Part shown: in pieces, positions 25,999-35,627 of the stretch
How the letters are laid out: every line of letters starts with the position of its first letter
How positions within the stretch are numbered: the first letter of the stretch is position 1
Source of the DNA: an uncultured Acidimicrobiaceae bacterium
Lineage (GTDB): Bacteria; Actinomycetota; Acidimicrobiia; Spongiisociales; SHLN01
Length of the DNA stretch: 64,000 nucleotides
Assembly: GCA_947259275.1 (NCBI GenBank)
Contig: CAMYMH010000038.1
Location: 1 to 64,000 of the forward strand
Reading direction: 5' to 3'
Notes under the pieces: model-generated
The model's input: the letters and a program-made list of their open reading frames with translations, nothing else
Told to the model about the DNA's origin: nothing
The model's database searches: none
Position numbers and translations under genes: made by a program

Positions 25999-26053
25999 AG
26001 GGCGATCTGAGAGGATAGCGGCTGTTCCATGGTCCATACCTGAGGGCGCAGAG

Positions 26054-26059
26054 ATTATA
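26054..26059 (-). promoter_or_regulatory. Putative -10 box of the tRNA cluster
   Basis: On the minus strand the hexamer is a perfect TATAAT, 56 bases before the tRNA-Glu 5' end. The -35 region is weak (no close TTGACA at 17-18 bases). The position fits the promoter of the tRNA operon. Confidence 0.45.
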
Positions 26060-26129
26060 GACGGGGCCGTCTCAGTGTTCTTGGCTGGCGATCTGTCGCG
26101 GTTGGTGTGCGCCACATCCGGTTGCGTCT

Positions 26130-26370
26130 TCCCCCATGATCTACTTCCTTCCCCTGAGGGGAAGGTGGACTCGGAGCTTTGCTCCGAGGACGGATGGGGG
26201 GAGGGGAACGCTACGCGTTCCTAAGGAGTTGCTCGGCAACTCCACTCCTGCCAGACAGCAGTTGCGAAGCAACTGCCCACCAACGCTGTAGGCGTTGCCC
26301 CCCACCCCGACTCTGCCTCTGGCGGAGCCACCCCGCCCTCAGGGTGGGGAGGAACAACGACCGGCCTGGA
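26130..26370. repeat. Intergenic hairpin-repeat cluster
   Basis: In order this holds CCTTCCCC/GGGGAAGG, CTCGGAGC-TTT-GCTCCGAG followed by GACGGATGGGGGGAG, GGAACGC-TAC-GCGTTCC, GAGTTGC-TCG-GCAACTC, CAGTTGC-GAA-GCAACTG, AACGC/GCGTT, then CTCTGCC/GGCGGAG and CCCGCCCTCAGGGTGGGG. Compared with other clusters, stem bases differ in pairs while pairing is kept. The rest of 25999-26447 holds the tRNA promoter and no gene. Confidence 0.75.
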
Positions 26371-26447
26371 ACCCTCGATATCTCACACGTGTCGCCCGAT
26401 CGCGAAATAGGACACCCTCCGAGTGGAGAGAACTGAGTTCCCTTTCG

Positions 26448-28619
26448 CTACCGGAATAGGAAGCGGTCGTAGCTGTCGACGACGTGCACCGCGCTCGTCT
26501 CGGTGTCGATGACGAGGCGTTCCCCACTCGAATCCGGGCCGGACAGGCTCTCCCACAGCTCGCCGATGATCCAGCGCCCGTCATAGGTGATGGGGCCGAT
26601 CACCCGCCCAGTGGGAACCGTCCACCGGGCCAACTCGGTCCCGGCCAGGTCGCTGACCGCCACCATCGTTGGATGGTGCAGCTGCTCTTCGACGATGTAG
26701 GCGAGGCGTTGTCCGTCCGGCGACGGATGGGCGTGCCCGGCCGCGCCGCGCGGGGTCAAGGTGCGCGAGAGGTCAGCTTGCAGGGTCCCTCCGTCGGTCG
26801 AGATGTCATAGATCTCAAACCACACCAAATCGCCGGCCGTGGCGCTCACAACCATCAAGTCCCCGGAGACGGAGGCCGAATCCACGAACTCATCGTCGGT
26901 CCGATCCAGAAGCTCGACTCGACTACCGGACTCGAGGTCATGGGCAAAGAGGCCACTCGCGTTTGCTATCAGCGCATACGTGGAGTCGCCCAGGTGGGCG
27001 GCTCCGGCGGCGTGCATGTCCTCGCCCGAGGAGACCAGGTCCCGGCTATTCGCCCCGAGTTGGACGGCGTACACATCCTCCCACCCGGTGTCATACACCA
27101 CCCAGTCGCCCACCATCGCCGAGGAGTGGAGGCTGCGACTCGGCCAAAAGGTCGAGAAATCCGAAGACCCGTCGGCTGCCACCAGCTCGACCACGTCGTA
27201 CCTGACCACGGCCAGCTCACCATGGGCCTCCTCGCCGAACAGTCTCTCCGAGATCGAGTCGGCAGATTCACCATCTCGGCCCTCGGGCGGGAGGCTCGAG
27301 ATGCTGAGGTGGCCCTCAAACATACCGGCCGCGATGGCCTTGTCGATCGGGCCGTCCCGGCTGAGGAAGCGAACGTTGAGGCTGCGACCGTAGGGGTCGG
27401 TGCGGACGGTATCGAGTATCTCGTATCGAGAATCGCACAAAGCGGTGGCACAGAACTCCGGGAGGGCCTGGCTCGGGTCGACCTCCCACGGGTCCTCCCA
27501 GCGTCGCCACACCTCCTCTCCCACACCCTCATCGAGCAGGTACCCCCACGCCACACCCCACTCCTCGGCGGCCAAGGCGTCGAGGAAGCCGGAGATCACC
27601 CAGCGGGCCAGTGCCTCGGAAACGTAGGATTCCGGCTCGGCCCACACCTCGACGATCATGGCCCGCAGCCCGCCCGACTCGATCGGAACCCCAACGACGT
27701 CGAAGCGCTCCCGCATGTGGCGCACGCTCCCATCGGAATTCGTGAACTCCAGCAGCCCGCTGCTCGAGTACTCGACCTCCGACTCGAAGCCGACCAGCGC
27801 CGAGCCATCATCGCATTCGAACAAACACAGCGGCGGGCTGTAGTAGCCGATGCTGAGTGTGGGATAGGCAGCCAGGGCGGATTCGGTTAGACAATCCGTT
27901 GCCCGCAACCCGGCCACCCGATCGGCCAGGAAGGCATTCACCAGGTCGGCAACCTGCGCCTGTTGCACCTGGCCCCACTCGTCGACGGTGGCGGGCACTG
28001 GAGTAGCGCACCGGCCCGGCGGGCGGTCCTCAGGATCGTCGGCCGGGGTGATTCGATCCGCTACCTCGGCCAGGTAGTCGTCGAGTTCGGCGGCGGGAAG
28101 AAGCGAGCCGAGCATGATGAAGATCGAATCCATCAGCGGCTCGGTCCTTGGCCCATAGGCCTCAATCGCCAACAGGCGGCACGGGTCGCTGCGCTCAGGC
28201 GCGACCTCCATGTAGACAACCGCCCGTCCACCGACGAGCTGGGGGAACGTGACCGGATACACCGCGTCCACTTCCGACTGCTCGAACTGAATGTCGGCAG
28301 GTTCGGCCGGCCACCGCAGCTCGAAGGTTGCGTACTCGTCGCCCTCCCAGTGGGCGACCAGTTGGCGGTCAGCTGCAGGTTGCGAGGTCGGACCCGGGCC
28401 GGGCGTGCCGGCCACGTTTCCGATGTTTCCGGGCAGTTCGGCCGGGAAGACTGGGAAAGCGTCACCGCAGGCGGGGGCGGTCGGATCGGTCGTGGTCGTG
28501 GTAGTAGGAGGCGGCCGGGTGGTGGTAGTCGTAGTGGCGAGCGGCTCGGCCTCCGGGTCCTCTGCGCCGCACGCAGCCAGGATCAGGCCGAGAGCCACAA
28601 CCACCGGGAGGCGTCGCAT
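26448..28619 (-). CDS. Large lipoprotein with C-terminal beta-propeller-like region
   Basis: The 723-residue product begins with a lipoprotein signal (MRRLPVVVALGLILAAC, Cys17). A Thr-rich linker (residues about 28-46) follows, typical of secreted proteins in this genome. The middle (about 50-480) has no recognised domain. The last about 230 residues read like WD40/TolB-type propeller blades (STYALIANASGLFAHDLESGS, GHAHPSPDGQRLAYIVEE, WTVPTGRVIGPITYDGRWIIGEL). It probably sits on the outer face of the membrane. Function unknown. ATG 28619 is set by the signal peptide. Confidence 0.7.
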   Translation of the reverse strand: MRRLPVVVALGLILAACGAEDPEAEPLATTTTTTRPPPTTTTTTDPTAPACGDAFPVFPAELPGNIGNVAGTPGPGPTSQPAADRQLVAHWEGDEYATFELRWPAEPADIQFEQSEVDAVYPVTFPQLVGGRAVVYMEVAPERSDPCRLLAIEAYGPRTEPLMDSIFIMLGSLLPAAELDDYLAEVADRITPADDPEDRPPGRCATPVPATVDEWGQVQQAQVADLVNAFLADRVAGLRATDCLTESALAAYPTLSIGYYSPPLCLFECDDGSALVGFESEVEYSSSGLLEFTNSDGSVRHMRERFDVVGVPIESGGLRAMIVEVWAEPESYVSEALARWVISGFLDALAAEEWGVAWGYLLDEGVGEEVWRRWEDPWEVDPSQALPEFCATALCDSRYEILDTVRTDPYGRSLNVRFLSRDGPIDKAIAAGMFEGHLSISSLPPEGRDGESADSISERLFGEEAHGELAVVRYDVVELVAADGSSDFSTFWPSRSLHSSAMVGDWVVYDTGWEDVYAVQLGANSRDLVSSGEDMHAAGAAHLGDSTYALIANASGLFAHDLESGSRVELLDRTDDEFVDSASVSGDLMVVSATAGDLVWFEIYDISTDGGTLQADLSRTLTPRGAAGHAHPSPDGQRLAYIVEEQLHHPTMVAVSDLAGTELARWTVPTGRVIGPITYDGRWIIGELWESLSGPDSSGERLVIDTETSAVHVVDSYDRFLFR

Positions 28620-28820
28620 GTCATTGAGACGTCGGGATTGCGCTATCGGTTCCAGGGTGACCAGTTGGCAACGCGGCGAGAACGGCCGCTTGGCCCGTTT
28701 CGAGAACACAGGAACGCGGTCTCACCCCTCCCCTAGCCCTCCCAAAGTGTATGGACCGGGTTAACCAGCATGACCTCAGGGTGACGGAACTCTTGACTGG
28801 GGACCGGGAAGCCAAACGGC

Positions 28821-29576
28821 TCAGTTCATGTAGGTGAGGGCTTGGGCGTGGGCCCAGCGGGCGGCGGCCTTGGCGTAGTGGTCGCTGGCTTCGTCCAGGT
28901 TGCCGGCCTCGAGGGCACTCAGGCTGGACTGGATGTCGGCGGCGGTTTCATCGAGTGCCAGCGCTCCCTCGCTGAACAAATCGGCCACGCCGCCGTAGTC
29001 CAGCTCCAGCAAGCAGTCGTCATCGAAGCTGGCGACCCAGTTGTGCAACTCCTGGACTTGATCGACCACCGCGTCCTGGAAGCCGGCGGCCTGGAGAATC
29101 ACCAGCGCCCGGGTGAGCCGGTCATCGGCCTCGGCGATGGTGGTTCGATAGAGGATGGCGCTGGATCCGTCGCGCACCACGACCGAACGCTCGGAGGGAT
29201 CAAAAGCAGAAAACCATCTGAGCGGCACGTGCCATGGCGAAGACAAGATGTGGGACCGGGCTTCGGGATCATGATCCTGCAGCGCCTCGAGCTCGGCGGC
29301 GGCCCGCTCCGCCACTTCTTCGGGTATCAGCAGCTCGGCGGTGAGACCGGGGTAGGCGTTGCGGAAGCCCAACAGTCCTTCGAGCAGACGCAGGCGGGGG
29401 TGGCGGGGACACACGTATTGTGCGTCGTTCCAGGTGGCGACGAGGACGCCGTCATTCAGAGACTCTGACATGAGGCCGTACTCGCTCACTTCGCGCAGCC
29501 GGGGCTCCGGCCGCTTGGCCTCGTCTTTTGAGGCATCGCCGGGTGAGTACACGCGGAGGTGAGCGGCTTTGATCAT
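28821..29576 (-). CDS. Hypothetical protein, 251 aa
   Basis: The soluble acidic product has a VATWNDAQYVCPRHPRLRLLEGLLGF segment and helical Ala/Glu-rich regions. It ends in a helical segment SALEAGNLDEASDHYAKAAARWAHAQALTY resembling a TPR-like pair. There is no signal peptide or membrane segment. I do not recognise the family. It is divergent from the Leu-type dehydrogenase gene, with about 100 bases between. Confidence 0.6.
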   Translation of the reverse strand: MIKAAHLRVYSPGDASKDEAKRPEPRLREVSEYGLMSESLNDGVLVATWNDAQYVCPRHPRLRLLEGLLGFRNAYPGLTAELLIPEEVAERAAAELEALQDHDPEARSHILSSPWHVPLRWFSAFDPSERSVVVRDGSSAILYRTTIAEADDRLTRALVILQAAGFQDAVVDQVQELHNWVASFDDDCLLELDYGGVADLFSEGALALDETAADIQSSLSALEAGNLDEASDHYAKAAARWAHAQALTYMN

Positions 29577-29675
29577 CGCAGCACCCTACATCGGCAGGAT
29601 CACTAGTGGTCCTTGAATCGGGTCTGCGTCCCGGGACCAAATCGGCGGTTGCCTGTAGAGTCATAAGTGACGCAT

Positions 29676-30746
29676 ATGGGTGTATTCGAAGCGATTGGAA
29701 CCGACGACCACGAACGGGTGGTCGTAGGCCACGACCCGGCTACCGGCCTACGAGCCATCATTGCCATCTACTCCACTGATCTCGGTCCCGCCCTCGGCGG
29801 GACTCGCTTATTTCCGTATCCGTCTGAGGATGCCGCCCTCACCGATGTGCTCCGACTCTCCCAGGCCATGGCATACAAGGCCTCGGCGGCCGGGCTCGAT
29901 CTCGGCGGAGGCAAGGCGGTAGTCATCGGCGACCGCTCCGTGATCTCGGACGACTTCTGGCACGCCTACGGGCGGTTCGTCGACTCGCTGGCCGGTGCAT
30001 ACATCACCGCCGAGGACGTCGGAACCACCACCGCCGACATGCACGTCATCGCCGAGGAGACCAAATGGGTGGTTGGACGGGCCGCCGAGGATCATGGTGC
30101 CGGCGATCCCTCTCCCGCAACTGCTCGCGGCGTGGTGCGGGCGATGCAGGCCGCGACCCTCCACCTGTACGGCAGCGATTCGCTGAGCGGAAGCCGGGTG
30201 GCGGTTCAGGGAGTCGGCAAGGTCGGATCGGCCCTCGTCGAATACCTCGTCGACGCAGACGCCGACGTGGTCCTTGCCGACATCAACCCGGCTGCCGCGG
30301 CTGCTCTCGTCGACCGGCTGGGCGTGAAGGAAGTGAGCACCGACGACATCTTGTCCGAGGAGTGTGACATCCTCTCGCCGTGCTCGCTTGGTGGTGTACT
30401 CAACGTCGAGACCATCCCTGAGCTCCGGTGCCGGGCGGTGGTTGGGTCGGCCAACAACCAGCTGGCTACCGAGGACGATGACGAGCGAATCGCCGAGGCG
30501 GGCATCCTGTACGTTCCCGACTTCGTCGCCAACGCGGCCGGGCTCATCCACGTCTCGGCCGAGCTGAGCGTGTTCGACGCCGACCAGGTGAGCCGGCGAA
30601 TCTCTGGGATCTACGACGCGGTGCTTTCCATTCTCGACCGCGCATCAACCGACAATCTCACCCCGAACGACGCGGCCATCCGCTTCGCCGAGGACCGCAT
30701 CCGGCGGGAAGGCAACGGGGTGACCTTTAGGCACGGAGAACAATGA
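29676..30746 (+). CDS. Leucine/valine/phenylalanine-type amino acid dehydrogenase
   Basis: The 356-residue product matches the Glu/Leu/Phe/Val dehydrogenase family. It has GPALGGTRLFPYPSEDAALTDVLRLSQAMAYKASAAGLDLGGGKAVV, with the catalytic Lys in MAYK and GGGK. The NAD-binding Rossmann motif is VAVQGVGKVGSALVEYL, and the C-terminus contains GSANNQLATEDD. It oxidatively deaminates a branched-chain or aromatic amino acid to the 2-oxo acid. Overlap (ATGA) with the next gene, a 2-oxoacid dehydrogenase E1, supports branched-chain amino acid degradation. ATG 29676 is preferred to GTG 29667. Confidence 0.88.
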   Translation: MGVFEAIGTDDHERVVVGHDPATGLRAIIAIYSTDLGPALGGTRLFPYPSEDAALTDVLRLSQAMAYKASAAGLDLGGGKAVVIGDRSVISDDFWHAYGRFVDSLAGAYITAEDVGTTTADMHVIAEETKWVVGRAAEDHGAGDPSPATARGVVRAMQAATLHLYGSDSLSGSRVAVQGVGKVGSALVEYLVDADADVVLADINPAAAAALVDRLGVKEVSTDDILSEECDILSPCSLGGVLNVETIPELRCRAVVGSANNQLATEDDDERIAEAGILYVPDFVANAAGLIHVSAELSVFDADQVSRRISGIYDAVLSILDRASTDNLTPNDAAIRFAEDRIRREGNGVTFRHGEQ

Positions 30747-32770
30747 CAATGATCAGTATGGGAATCAATCATCACGACATCGGTATCGATGACGATCAGT
30801 TGATCAGCCTCTACCGCACCATGTTGTTGGCGCGCAATCTCGACGACCGCATGTGGAAGCTGAACCGGCAGGGCCAAGCCGCGTTCGTCGTGTCCGCCTC
30901 CGGCCACGAAGCCGCTCAAGTGGGGTCGGCCTTTGCCGTCGACCCCGACGTCGACTGGGTTCTCCCCTACTACCGCGACGTCGGCATGTGCCTGGCGCTT
31001 GGACTGTCGCCCCAGGACATCCTGCTGGGTGTGTTCAGCCGGGCAGCTGACCCGACCAGCGGAGGCCGCCAGATGCCAAACCACTGGTCCTTACCCTCCC
31101 GCCACATCTTCACCGCCTCTTCCGTCATTGGCACCCAGTACCCGCATGCGGTCGGAATCGCCTACACCCTCCGCCACCAGGGGATTCCCGGAGTCGTGAT
31201 GGTGTCCGGGGGTGAAGGGTCGACCTCAGAAGGTGACTGGCACGAGGCAATGAACTTCGCCTCCATTCGCCGGCTGCCGGTGGTTTTCCTCATCGAGAAC
31301 AACCACTACGCCATTTCGGTACGGGAAGAAAACGAAGTGGCGGGCAGCATCGCCATCCGCGCCCGGGGCTACGGCATCGAAGCCGAATCGATCGACGGGA
31401 ACGACGCCCTCGCCGTCTACGCCACCACTCGTGACGCCATCGAGCGGGCTCGGGAGGGAGGCGGGCCGTCGCTCATCGAGGCCCAGACCTATCGCTACTA
31501 CGGACACACCTCGGATGACCGCGACTCGGACTACCGGACGGCCGAGGAAGTCGAGCGCTGGCGGAAAAAGGACCCGATCCTGCGCCTGCATCAGTACCTG
31601 GTTGAGGCCAGGATGCTCCCCGATTCTCTGGAACGCGAGCTAGAGGAGCAAGTGGAACGCGAGGTGGCACTGGCGGTGGAGGCTGCCTTGGGCGCTCCCG
31701 AGCCCGACGACCCCTTCAGCCACGTCTATGCCCGTCCCATCGAGCCGGCCGAGGCTGCCACGGAAATCGAGATGCCGGTGGAGGGCGAATCGGTCAACCT
31801 CCTGACGGCTATCAACCAAACCATGCACGAAATCATGGCCTCGCACAGCGAGATCGTCATCTTCGGCGAAGACGTCGCCGACCCGAAAGGCGGCGTGTTC
31901 AAGGCCACCAAGGGCCTCGGCGAGCGCTTCGGCGGGGACCGATGCTTCAACGCACCCCTGGCCGAGTCCTGCATCGTGGGCGTGGGCGTAGGCATGGCGG
32001 CGGCCGGGCTGAGGCCCATTGCCGAGATTCAGTTCGCCGACTTCATCCATCCGGCTTTCGATCAGATCGTCTCGGAGGCAGCTCGAATCCACTACCGCTC
32101 AGATGGGCGCTGGACTTGCCCGTTGGTAATCCGGGTTCCCTTCGGAGGCGGCGTCCACGGCGGCTTGTATCACTCCCAGTCCATCGAGGGCTTCTACACC
32201 CATGTGCCCGGCCTCAAGGTGGTAGTGCCCTCCACCCCGGCCGACGCCAAGGGTTTGCTGTGGGAGGCCATCGACGATCCCGATCCGGTTCTATACCTCG
32301 AGCCGAAGAAGCTCTATCGGCTGATGAAAGGGCCGTACCCGGAAGGTCATCATCGGGTTCCCATCGGCAAGGCGGCCATCCGACGCATCGGCGGCGACAT
32401 CACGATCCTCGCCTACGGCGCCATGGCCTACTGGGCGCAGGAAGCCGCCGAGCTGCTGGCGGCCGAAGGCGTCGAGGCGGAGGTCATCGACCTGCGAAGC
32501 CTGCGGCCCCTCGACTGGCCGACTATCGAAGCCTCCGTCCACAAGACCGGCAAGGTGCTCATCGTGCACGAGGACAACGAGTTCGGCGGCTACGGCGCCG
32601 AGGTCGCCGCCCAGGTGGTCGACAAGAGTTTCGAATACCTGGATGGCCCGGTTCGCCGCTACGCCGCCGCCGAGGTGCCTGCCTTTCCGTACTCCGAGAG
32701 GCTCGAAGAGCTGGTGATGCCGAACACCCAAGGAATCGTTCAACGTGCCCTGGATTTGAGCCGTTACTAG
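30743..32770 (+). CDS. Branched-chain 2-oxoacid dehydrogenase E1, fused alpha-beta
   Basis: The 675-residue product joins E1-alpha and E1-beta. Residues about 15-330 are the alpha part: SGHEAAQVG, LPYYRDVGMCLALG, and the thiamine-diphosphate motif GGEGSTSEGDWHEAMNFASIRRLPVVFLIENN. Residues about 350-675 are the beta part: TAINQTMHEIM, FGEDVADPKGGVFKATKGL, FNAPLAESCIVGVGVGMA, PFGGGVHGGLYHSQS. It decarboxylates branched-chain 2-oxo acids and transfers the acyl group to a lipoyl E2, which is not in this window. It overlaps the amino acid dehydrogenase by four bases, and GGAGA lies before the ATG. Confidence 0.9.
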   Translation: MTMISMGINHHDIGIDDDQLISLYRTMLLARNLDDRMWKLNRQGQAAFVVSASGHEAAQVGSAFAVDPDVDWVLPYYRDVGMCLALGLSPQDILLGVFSRAADPTSGGRQMPNHWSLPSRHIFTASSVIGTQYPHAVGIAYTLRHQGIPGVVMVSGGEGSTSEGDWHEAMNFASIRRLPVVFLIENNHYAISVREENEVAGSIAIRARGYGIEAESIDGNDALAVYATTRDAIERAREGGGPSLIEAQTYRYYGHTSDDRDSDYRTAEEVERWRKKDPILRLHQYLVEARMLPDSLERELEEQVEREVALAVEAALGAPEPDDPFSHVYARPIEPAEAATEIEMPVEGESVNLLTAINQTMHEIMASHSEIVIFGEDVADPKGGVFKATKGLGERFGGDRCFNAPLAESCIVGVGVGMAAAGLRPIAEIQFADFIHPAFDQIVSEAARIHYRSDGRWTCPLVIRVPFGGGVHGGLYHSQSIEGFYTHVPGLKVVVPSTPADAKGLLWEAIDDPDPVLYLEPKKLYRLMKGPYPEGHHRVPIGKAAIRRIGGDITILAYGAMAYWAQEAAELLAAEGVEAEVIDLRSLRPLDWPTIEASVHKTGKVLIVHEDNEFGGYGAEVAAQVVDKSFEYLDGPVRRYAAAEVPAFPYSERLEELVMPNTQGIVQRALDLSRY

Positions 32771-32811
32771 GACTACTTAGCCCGGACAAACCGGTATCGT
32801 CCCTGGTTCCC

Positions 32812-33366
32812 ATGAAGACACGACTTGTCACTTTGATCGCGATCGCCATGGTGGCGGCCGCCTGTTCCGCCAGCGAAGCCACCCCGGGGACCGGCCTGGC
32901 CCGCAATACCGGCCCGGATAACCCCACGACCACCAGTGCACCGATTGACGGCACCACCACCACCCAACCGTCGACCGGCGGCGCGCTCCCGACCAACCCG
33001 GAGGTCATCGAGAGCGGATCGGGAGGTTCCGAGGTCACCGTTCCGCTGGCAGTGGAACCGTGCGATCCGCCGACCGAGGACCTCGAGCCCTACTGCCAGC
33101 CGTTCGAGCTGGTGCTCGGAAACACCACCATCGTGTGGGACCGGTGGTTCTGGGGCCAGGGAACCTTCTCGAAGGGAACCGTCGAGGTCTACCATGGCGA
33201 CGAGCTGGTGGCGGCCGGCCCGTTTGTCGGTGATGGCTCCATCGTGGAGCAGGACGACGACAACAGCTTCATCTTCTACGATCCCGAGGGCACGGTGGTG
33301 GCCATCGCCGCCCCCGACGACATCACCCCGGCCATTCAGGCAGCCCTCGACGGGCTCGGCAACTAG
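32812..33366 (+). CDS. Small lipoprotein with Thr-rich linker
   Basis: The 184-residue product has a lipoprotein signal (MKTRLVTLIAIAMVAAAC, Cys18), then a Thr/Pro/Gly-rich linker to about residue 75. The C-terminal domain of about 110 residues contains two Cys (EPCDPPTEDLEPYCQPF) that may form a disulfide. Strand-like stretches follow (LVLGNTTIVWDRWFWGQGTF, GTVEVYHGDELVAAGPFVGDG). No family was recognised. It starts 41 bases after the E1 gene but its secreted nature suggests an unrelated role. Confidence 0.65.
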   Translation: MKTRLVTLIAIAMVAAACSASEATPGTGLARNTGPDNPTTTSAPIDGTTTTQPSTGGALPTNPEVIESGSGGSEVTVPLAVEPCDPPTEDLEPYCQPFELVLGNTTIVWDRWFWGQGTFSKGTVEVYHGDELVAAGPFVGDGSIVEQDDDNSFIFYDPEGTVVAIAAPDDITPAIQAALDGLGN

Positions 33367-33375
33367 TCGCTGCCC

Positions 33376-33705
33376 CTAGCCGACGTCGACGGCCTTGTCG
33401 GGCGTCATGAGCTCGTAGAACTCGATCCAGCTGTCGGTGGTTAGCTCGCCCACCTTGGCGTAGAGGTCCTGGGCCCGTTGTGGGCTCGCAACCACGTCGT
33501 CGCGGTAGGGACTGGCGATGACCTCCTCGGTCCACTCCATGTAGACGCGGTTCCGTTTGCCGGGCAGGGTGCTGGTGTTGAAATACACGCGAGAAGGCGA
33601 TCGCTTGTCTACCGACTCGTACTCCTCACCCATGGCGGCCACCAGAGATGCCACTCTCCGGCCCTCGCCCGGCTTGGTCTTCCACACTCGCCTCACCACG
33701 TACAT
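33376..33705 (-). CDS. Hypothetical protein, dimeric alpha-beta barrel suspected
   Basis: The 109-residue soluble product starts MYVVRRVWKTKPGEGRRVASLVAAMGEEYE and continues with SRVYFNTSTLPGKRNRVYMEW. The strand-helix-strand-strand pattern of a NIPSNAP/ABM-like ferredoxin fold is plausible but unproven. It lies 46 bases downstream of kynureninase on the same strand and could be co-transcribed with it. Confidence 0.55.
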   Translation of the reverse strand: MYVVRRVWKTKPGEGRRVASLVAAMGEEYESVDKRSPSRVYFNTSTLPGKRNRVYMEWTEEVIASPYRDDVVASPQRAQDLYAKVGELTTDSWIEFYELMTPDKAVDVG

Positions 33706-33751
33706 GCCAACCTCCTGATGGACGGACCCTAGTGCGCCGGATGCCGACCGA

Positions 33752-34999
33752 TTACGTCACTCCTGATGGCTGATCGGAGTAGTGGCGATGCTCGTCGCGC
33801 TCCATGATGTCTCGAAGTCGCGTGAAGGCATCCCACACATCCACGAAGCGGGTGTACAGCGGGGCCGCGCCCAGCCGGACGAGGTCGGGGGCCCGGAAGT
33901 CGGGAACCACGCCGCGGCCGATGAGGGCCTGGGCGATGCGATAGCCGTCATCGTGACGAAGGCTCACGTGGCTGCCGCGCTGCTCGGGGCTCCGCGGGCT
34001 CCCGAGGGTGAAGCCGTATTTGGAGGGCAAGGAGTCGAAGAGATCAACCATCAACGACGTGAGGGCCTTGCCCTTGGTCCGAAGTTGCTCGATCCCCGCC
34101 TCGGCACTGATTTCGATGCCTTCCCGCGCCGCCGCCAGAGACAGCATCGGCATGGTCCCGGTTGCGAAGCGGGACATCCCGGCCGCCGGGCGATAGTCGA
34201 GGTCGAATCCGAACATGTCTTGCTGGCCCCACCAGCCGCGGATGGGCTGAGTCAGCTTCTCCTGCAGCCGGCGGGCTACATAGAGAAACGCCGGCGCACC
34301 CGGCCCGCCGTTCAGGTACTTGTATGTGCATCCCACCGCCAGGTCGGCGCCGGCGCCGCGCAGGTCGACGGGGACAGCTCCCACCGAATGGCTGAGGTCC
34401 CACAGGGTCAAGGCGCCGGCGTCATGCGAGACGCTGGTGACCAAGTCCATGTCGAGCAGTGCGCCGGATTTGAAGTTGACGTGCGAGAGACTGACGAGGC
34501 CTACCCGCTCATCGAGGGCAGCTGCAATCGACTCCGCCGACGGAGCGCCGCCGTCGGAATCGACCATTCGGAGAGAGCCCCCCGCTTGTTCGGCGACGCC
34601 GGACAGAACGTAGACGTCGGACGGGAAATTGCCTGAGTCGGTGAGCACGGTGCTGCGAGGCGCCTGGACCTCGAGCGCGGCCGCGGCCAGCTTGTAAAGG
34701 TTGACCGAAGTCTGATCCGTCATCAGCACTTCGTCGGGGTCGGCGCCGATGAGGGGTGCCAGCTGAGCCCCGAGTTCGGCTGGCTGGCTAATCCAAGCGC
34801 TCCGCCACGACCCCACCAGGCCATTGCCCCACTCCTCGACCATCGTCGCCCTTACCCGCTCGACCGTGGCTTTCGGCAAGCGGCCCAGCGAGTTGCCGTC
34901 CAGATAGATGAGGTCCGGCTCGGTGATAACGAAGCGGTCCCGGAAAACGGCGAGCGGATCGTCCCGGTCGAGTGCGATGGCCTCGTCTCGAGTGATCAT
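33752..34999 (-). CDS. kynU: Kynureninase
   Basis: The 415-residue product is a fold-type I PLP enzyme with kynureninase signatures: YLDGNSLGRLPKATVERV, EWGNGLVGSW, TDSGNFPSDVYVL, WDLSHSVGAVPVDL, and the PLP lysine in VGCTYKYLNGGPGAPAFLYV. RGWWGQQDMFGFD and FATGTMPMLSL follow. It cleaves kynurenine to anthranilate and alanine in tryptophan catabolism. No tryptophan dioxygenase or formamidase is nearby. The length is normal for the family. Confidence 0.93.
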   Translation of the reverse strand: MITRDEAIALDRDDPLAVFRDRFVITEPDLIYLDGNSLGRLPKATVERVRATMVEEWGNGLVGSWRSAWISQPAELGAQLAPLIGADPDEVLMTDQTSVNLYKLAAAALEVQAPRSTVLTDSGNFPSDVYVLSGVAEQAGGSLRMVDSDGGAPSAESIAAALDERVGLVSLSHVNFKSGALLDMDLVTSVSHDAGALTLWDLSHSVGAVPVDLRGAGADLAVGCTYKYLNGGPGAPAFLYVARRLQEKLTQPIRGWWGQQDMFGFDLDYRPAAGMSRFATGTMPMLSLAAAREGIEISAEAGIEQLRTKGKALTSLMVDLFDSLPSKYGFTLGSPRSPEQRGSHVSLRHDDGYRIAQALIGRGVVPDFRAPDLVRLGAAPLYTRFVDVWDAFTRLRDIMERDEHRHYSDQPSGVT

Positions 35000-35009
35000 T
35001 CACAGCAAG

Positions 35010-35627
35010 CTACCCGGTTGCGGCCCCGAGGAGAGATTCGGCCACGGGTGCGATCAGATCCACCCACTGCCGGTACTGCGCCCCGGACGGATGCAATCCG
35101 TCGGGAGCCACGGCATTTGGCTCGGTGCGAGAGATGGCGGTGACGTCGACAAACGGGATGGCGGCCGCCAGCGCCAGCTCACGGTAGACGCGGTTGAAAG
35201 CGTCGATGCCGGCAGCTATCCCGGCTCGATCTTCTCCGGCGGCGAACGGAGTGACGCCCCAGTCGGGTATCGACACCGCCAAGACGCCGCCGGGCTTGCC
35301 AGCGCGCTGCTGGTGGGCTCGATCGAGCAAAGCCCGGACGTTGCCGGTGAACTCTTCGAGTGGGAGTCCCCGGTACTGGTCGTTGACGCCAATCTGGAGC
35401 GCCACCAGCATGAAGGGCCCGTCGGGAGGCTGCCCATCGAATGCGGCCAATAGCTCCCCACTGGTCCAGGCCGTGGTGGCAAGAATGGTCGGTTCGACGG
35501 ACCAGCCGGCATCCGCCAGCCGTTGGGCAAGCTGTTGCGGCCATGCCTCGCCGGGCGCGACACCCTCCCCAACGGTGTACGAGTCACCGAGCGCCAGCAA
35601 GCGGTGCGACGGCCGGGTTACTCCCAC
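35010..35627 (-). CDS. SGNH/GDSL hydrolase
   Basis: The 205-residue product has block I LLALGDSYTVGEGV (catalytic Ser), block III-like LQIGVNDQYRG and block V DGLHPSG (catalytic Asp/His). This is a complete SGNH esterase set. No signal peptide is visible. GTG 35627 is chosen; it overlaps the end of the upstream beta-helix gene by ten bases. The substrate is unknown. Confidence 0.85.
   Translation of the reverse strand: MGVTRPSHRLLALGDSYTVGEGVAPGEAWPQQLAQRLADAGWSVEPTILATTAWTSGELLAAFDGQPPDGPFMLVALQIGVNDQYRGLPLEEFTGNVRALLDRAHQQRAGKPGGVLAVSIPDWGVTPFAAGEDRAGIAAGIDAFNRVYRELALAAAIPFVDVTAISRTEPNAVAPDGLHPSGAQYRQWVDLIAPVAESLLGAATG

Noticed and set aside
26484-27890. A 468-codon plus-strand frame opposite the large lipoprotein gene
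   Set aside because: The minus-strand frame has a signal peptide, lipobox and beta-propeller-like sequence. The plus frame is low-complexity antisense.
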